Assembly: GCA_023388835.1 (NCBI GenBank)
Contig: JAEWFK010000156.1
Span: 1 to 64,000 of the forward strand
Source: Pseudomonadota bacterium
GTDB taxonomy: Bacteria; Pseudomonadota; Gammaproteobacteria; Burkholderiales; Burkholderiaceae_B
DNA: 64,000 nt
Reading direction: 5' to 3'
The position numbers and the translations under genes were made by a program. The notes below the pieces were generated by a model. It did no database searches, was not told the DNA's origin, and was given only the letters and a program-made list of their open reading frames with translations. Positions 63,114 to 64,000 of the stretch are shown here, piece after piece. How positions within the stretch are numbered: position 1 is the first letter of the stretch; the number at the start of each line of letters is the position of its first letter.

Positions 63114-64000
63114 ATGACGACCCTGCAATTACTCTTCGATGAGTACTGGCCGCATCTTGCCCTGCTGCTCAGCATAGGCGTCGGCGGTACGGCCGCCGTT
63201 CATGCCGCCATGACGAAGAGCGATGTGCGCGCGGCCATTGCCTGGGTGGGGGTCATCATCATGTCGCCCCTGCTGGGGCCACTGGTCTATCTGATCGCGG
63301 GCATCAACCGCATCCGGCATGACCACATATCGGATCAACGCAACCGCAGTCTTCGCCAGTACACGTCAAGCACCACACTGGCGCCGATCGACATTGCGCA
63401 ACTGGCCGCACCGCAATTCACCTCGCTTCATACACTGAGCAACCGTGTCAGCCGTTTCCCCCTGCGCGCAGGCAATCACGTGCGCATCCTGCAAAGCGGC
63501 GACCAGACTTACCCGGCGATGATCGCGGCCATCGACGCCGCCGAGAAGACCATTGCGCTGGAAACCTATATCTTCGACAACGATACGCAGGGCCGGCTGT
63601 TTGTCGCGGCACTCGCGCGGGCCCGTGAGCGAGGGGTGCAGATCCGTGTGCTGATCGACGCGATCGGCGTGCGTTACTCACAGCCTGCCATCACATGGTC
63701 GCTGCGGCGCAACGGCATTCCGTACGCGCTGTTCATGACCAATCCACTGGGCATGCGCATGCCCTACGCAAACCTGCGCAGCCACCGCAAAATACTTGTC
63801 GTGGATGGCCGGGTCGGCTTCACCGGCGGCATGAACATCCGCGAAAATTTCGTCTCCACTGTGGCCGGCGTCCACACGGCCAACGATGCCCACTTCCGTG
63901 TCGAAGGCCCGGTGGTGATTCAGCTCATGGCCATCTTCGCGCATGACTGGGAATTCACCACCAAGGAAACCCTGGCGTTCGACCAGTGGGTGGCGCATGA
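63114..64000 (+). CDS. Cardiolipin synthase-type phospholipase D (cut by window edge)
   Basis: At least 295 residues; the 3' end is outside the window. Two N-terminal membrane helices (HLALLLSIGVGGTAAVHAAM and WVGVIIMSPLLGPLVYLIAG) are followed by the first PLD domain with the HKD motif HRKILVVDG (His224, Lys226, Asp231). The second HKD motif is not reached. ATG 63114 follows ATGC directly; no strong RBS. It synthesises cardiolipin from phosphatidylglycerol at the inner membrane. Divergent from the small membrane peptide gene. Confidence 0.88.
   Translation, partial: MTTLQLLFDEYWPHLALLLSIGVGGTAAVHAAMTKSDVRAAIAWVGVIIMSPLLGPLVYLIAGINRIRHDHISDQRNRSLRQYTSSTTLAPIDIAQLAAPQFTSLHTLSNRVSRFPLRAGNHVRILQSGDQTYPAMIAAIDAAEKTIALETYIFDNDTQGRLFVAALARARERGVQIRVLIDAIGVRYSQPAITWSLRRNGIPYALFMTNPLGMRMPYANLRSHRKILVVDGRVGFTGGMNIRENFVSTVAGVHTANDAHFRVEGPVVIQLMAIFAHDWEFTTKETLAFDQWVAH

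Overview
The window is chromosomal DNA from a high-GC betaproteobacterium of the order Burkholderiales, most likely family Alcaligenaceae (Bordetella/Achromobacter/Pusillimonas relatives). This rests on the lysC - tRNA-Ser - tilS - accA - glycosylase - cysS - TPR - ppi - lpxH gene order, on a Bug/TctC-type receptor, and on the general look of the proteins. The genus cannot be fixed from sequence alone. Genes are densely packed, with many 4-base ATGA overlaps. I see two tRNAs and no rRNA, CRISPR array, insertion sequence or prophage.

Positions 1-11,100 hold the most unusual part, a probable catabolic island. It contains a GntR regulator (cut by the left edge), a TauE-type permease, a large organic-acid-type permease, a gamma-glutamyltransferase-fold amidohydrolase, a heme-oxygenase-fold protein carrying all six ligands of the diiron-oxidase (CADD/UndA/BesC) class, and a 2-oxoglutarate-semialdehyde-type aldehyde dehydrogenase. 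These are followed by a GlcG/HbpS protein, a ferredoxin-type flavin reductase, two small [2Fe-2S] ferredoxins with an unknown 99-residue protein between them, and an ornithine-cyclodeaminase/mu-crystallin-family reductase. Three upstream regions share an xTATAC-N-GTATAC element, which probably ties them into one regulon. The substrate is not evident.

Positions 11-17 kb carry assorted genes: an exported metallo-beta-lactamase-fold hydrolase, a glycine-zipper lipoprotein, an EF-hand protein, a LysR regulator divergent from an omega-amino-acid:pyruvate aminotransferase, a NUC1-type nuclease, a cold-shock protein and tRNA-Ser(GCT). Positions 17.4-33.9 kb are mostly core genes: lysC, tilS, accA, an AlkA-like glycosylase, cysS, a cyclophilin, lpxH, an NCS2 permease, carbonic anhydrase, uppP, a TerC-CBS-CorC protein, suhB, trmJ, a Bug receptor and an MscS channel.

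Positions 33.9-40.3 kb hold small envelope or stress-type proteins, a DUF3182-like/alpha-beta hydrolase pair, a luciferase-like monooxygenase, a YggS protein and a nucleoside-recognition membrane protein. Positions 40.3-43.6 kb are a copper-efflux locus (chaperone, cueR, copA) with a textbook 19-bp-spacer MerR promoter. Positions 43.6-50.7 kb hold an acyl-CoA dehydrogenase, cytochrome b561, a threonine-degradation pair (SDR-type dehydrogenase plus kbl) divergent from a cupin-XRE regulator, a frameshifted ABM-type gene, and a PQQ-dependent-dehydrogenase-like lipoprotein with its membrane partner.

Positions 50.7-57.2 kb are rich in repair and modification genes (DUF488, mutS, an AraC-MGMT fusion, alkB, a cupin ribosomal oxygenase). 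Positions 57.2-64 kb hold bamC, dapA, an M50 protease, a YrdC protein, a YpfJ metalloprotease, tRNA-His(GTG), two membrane proteins and the start of a cardiolipin-synthase-type phospholipase D cut by the right edge.
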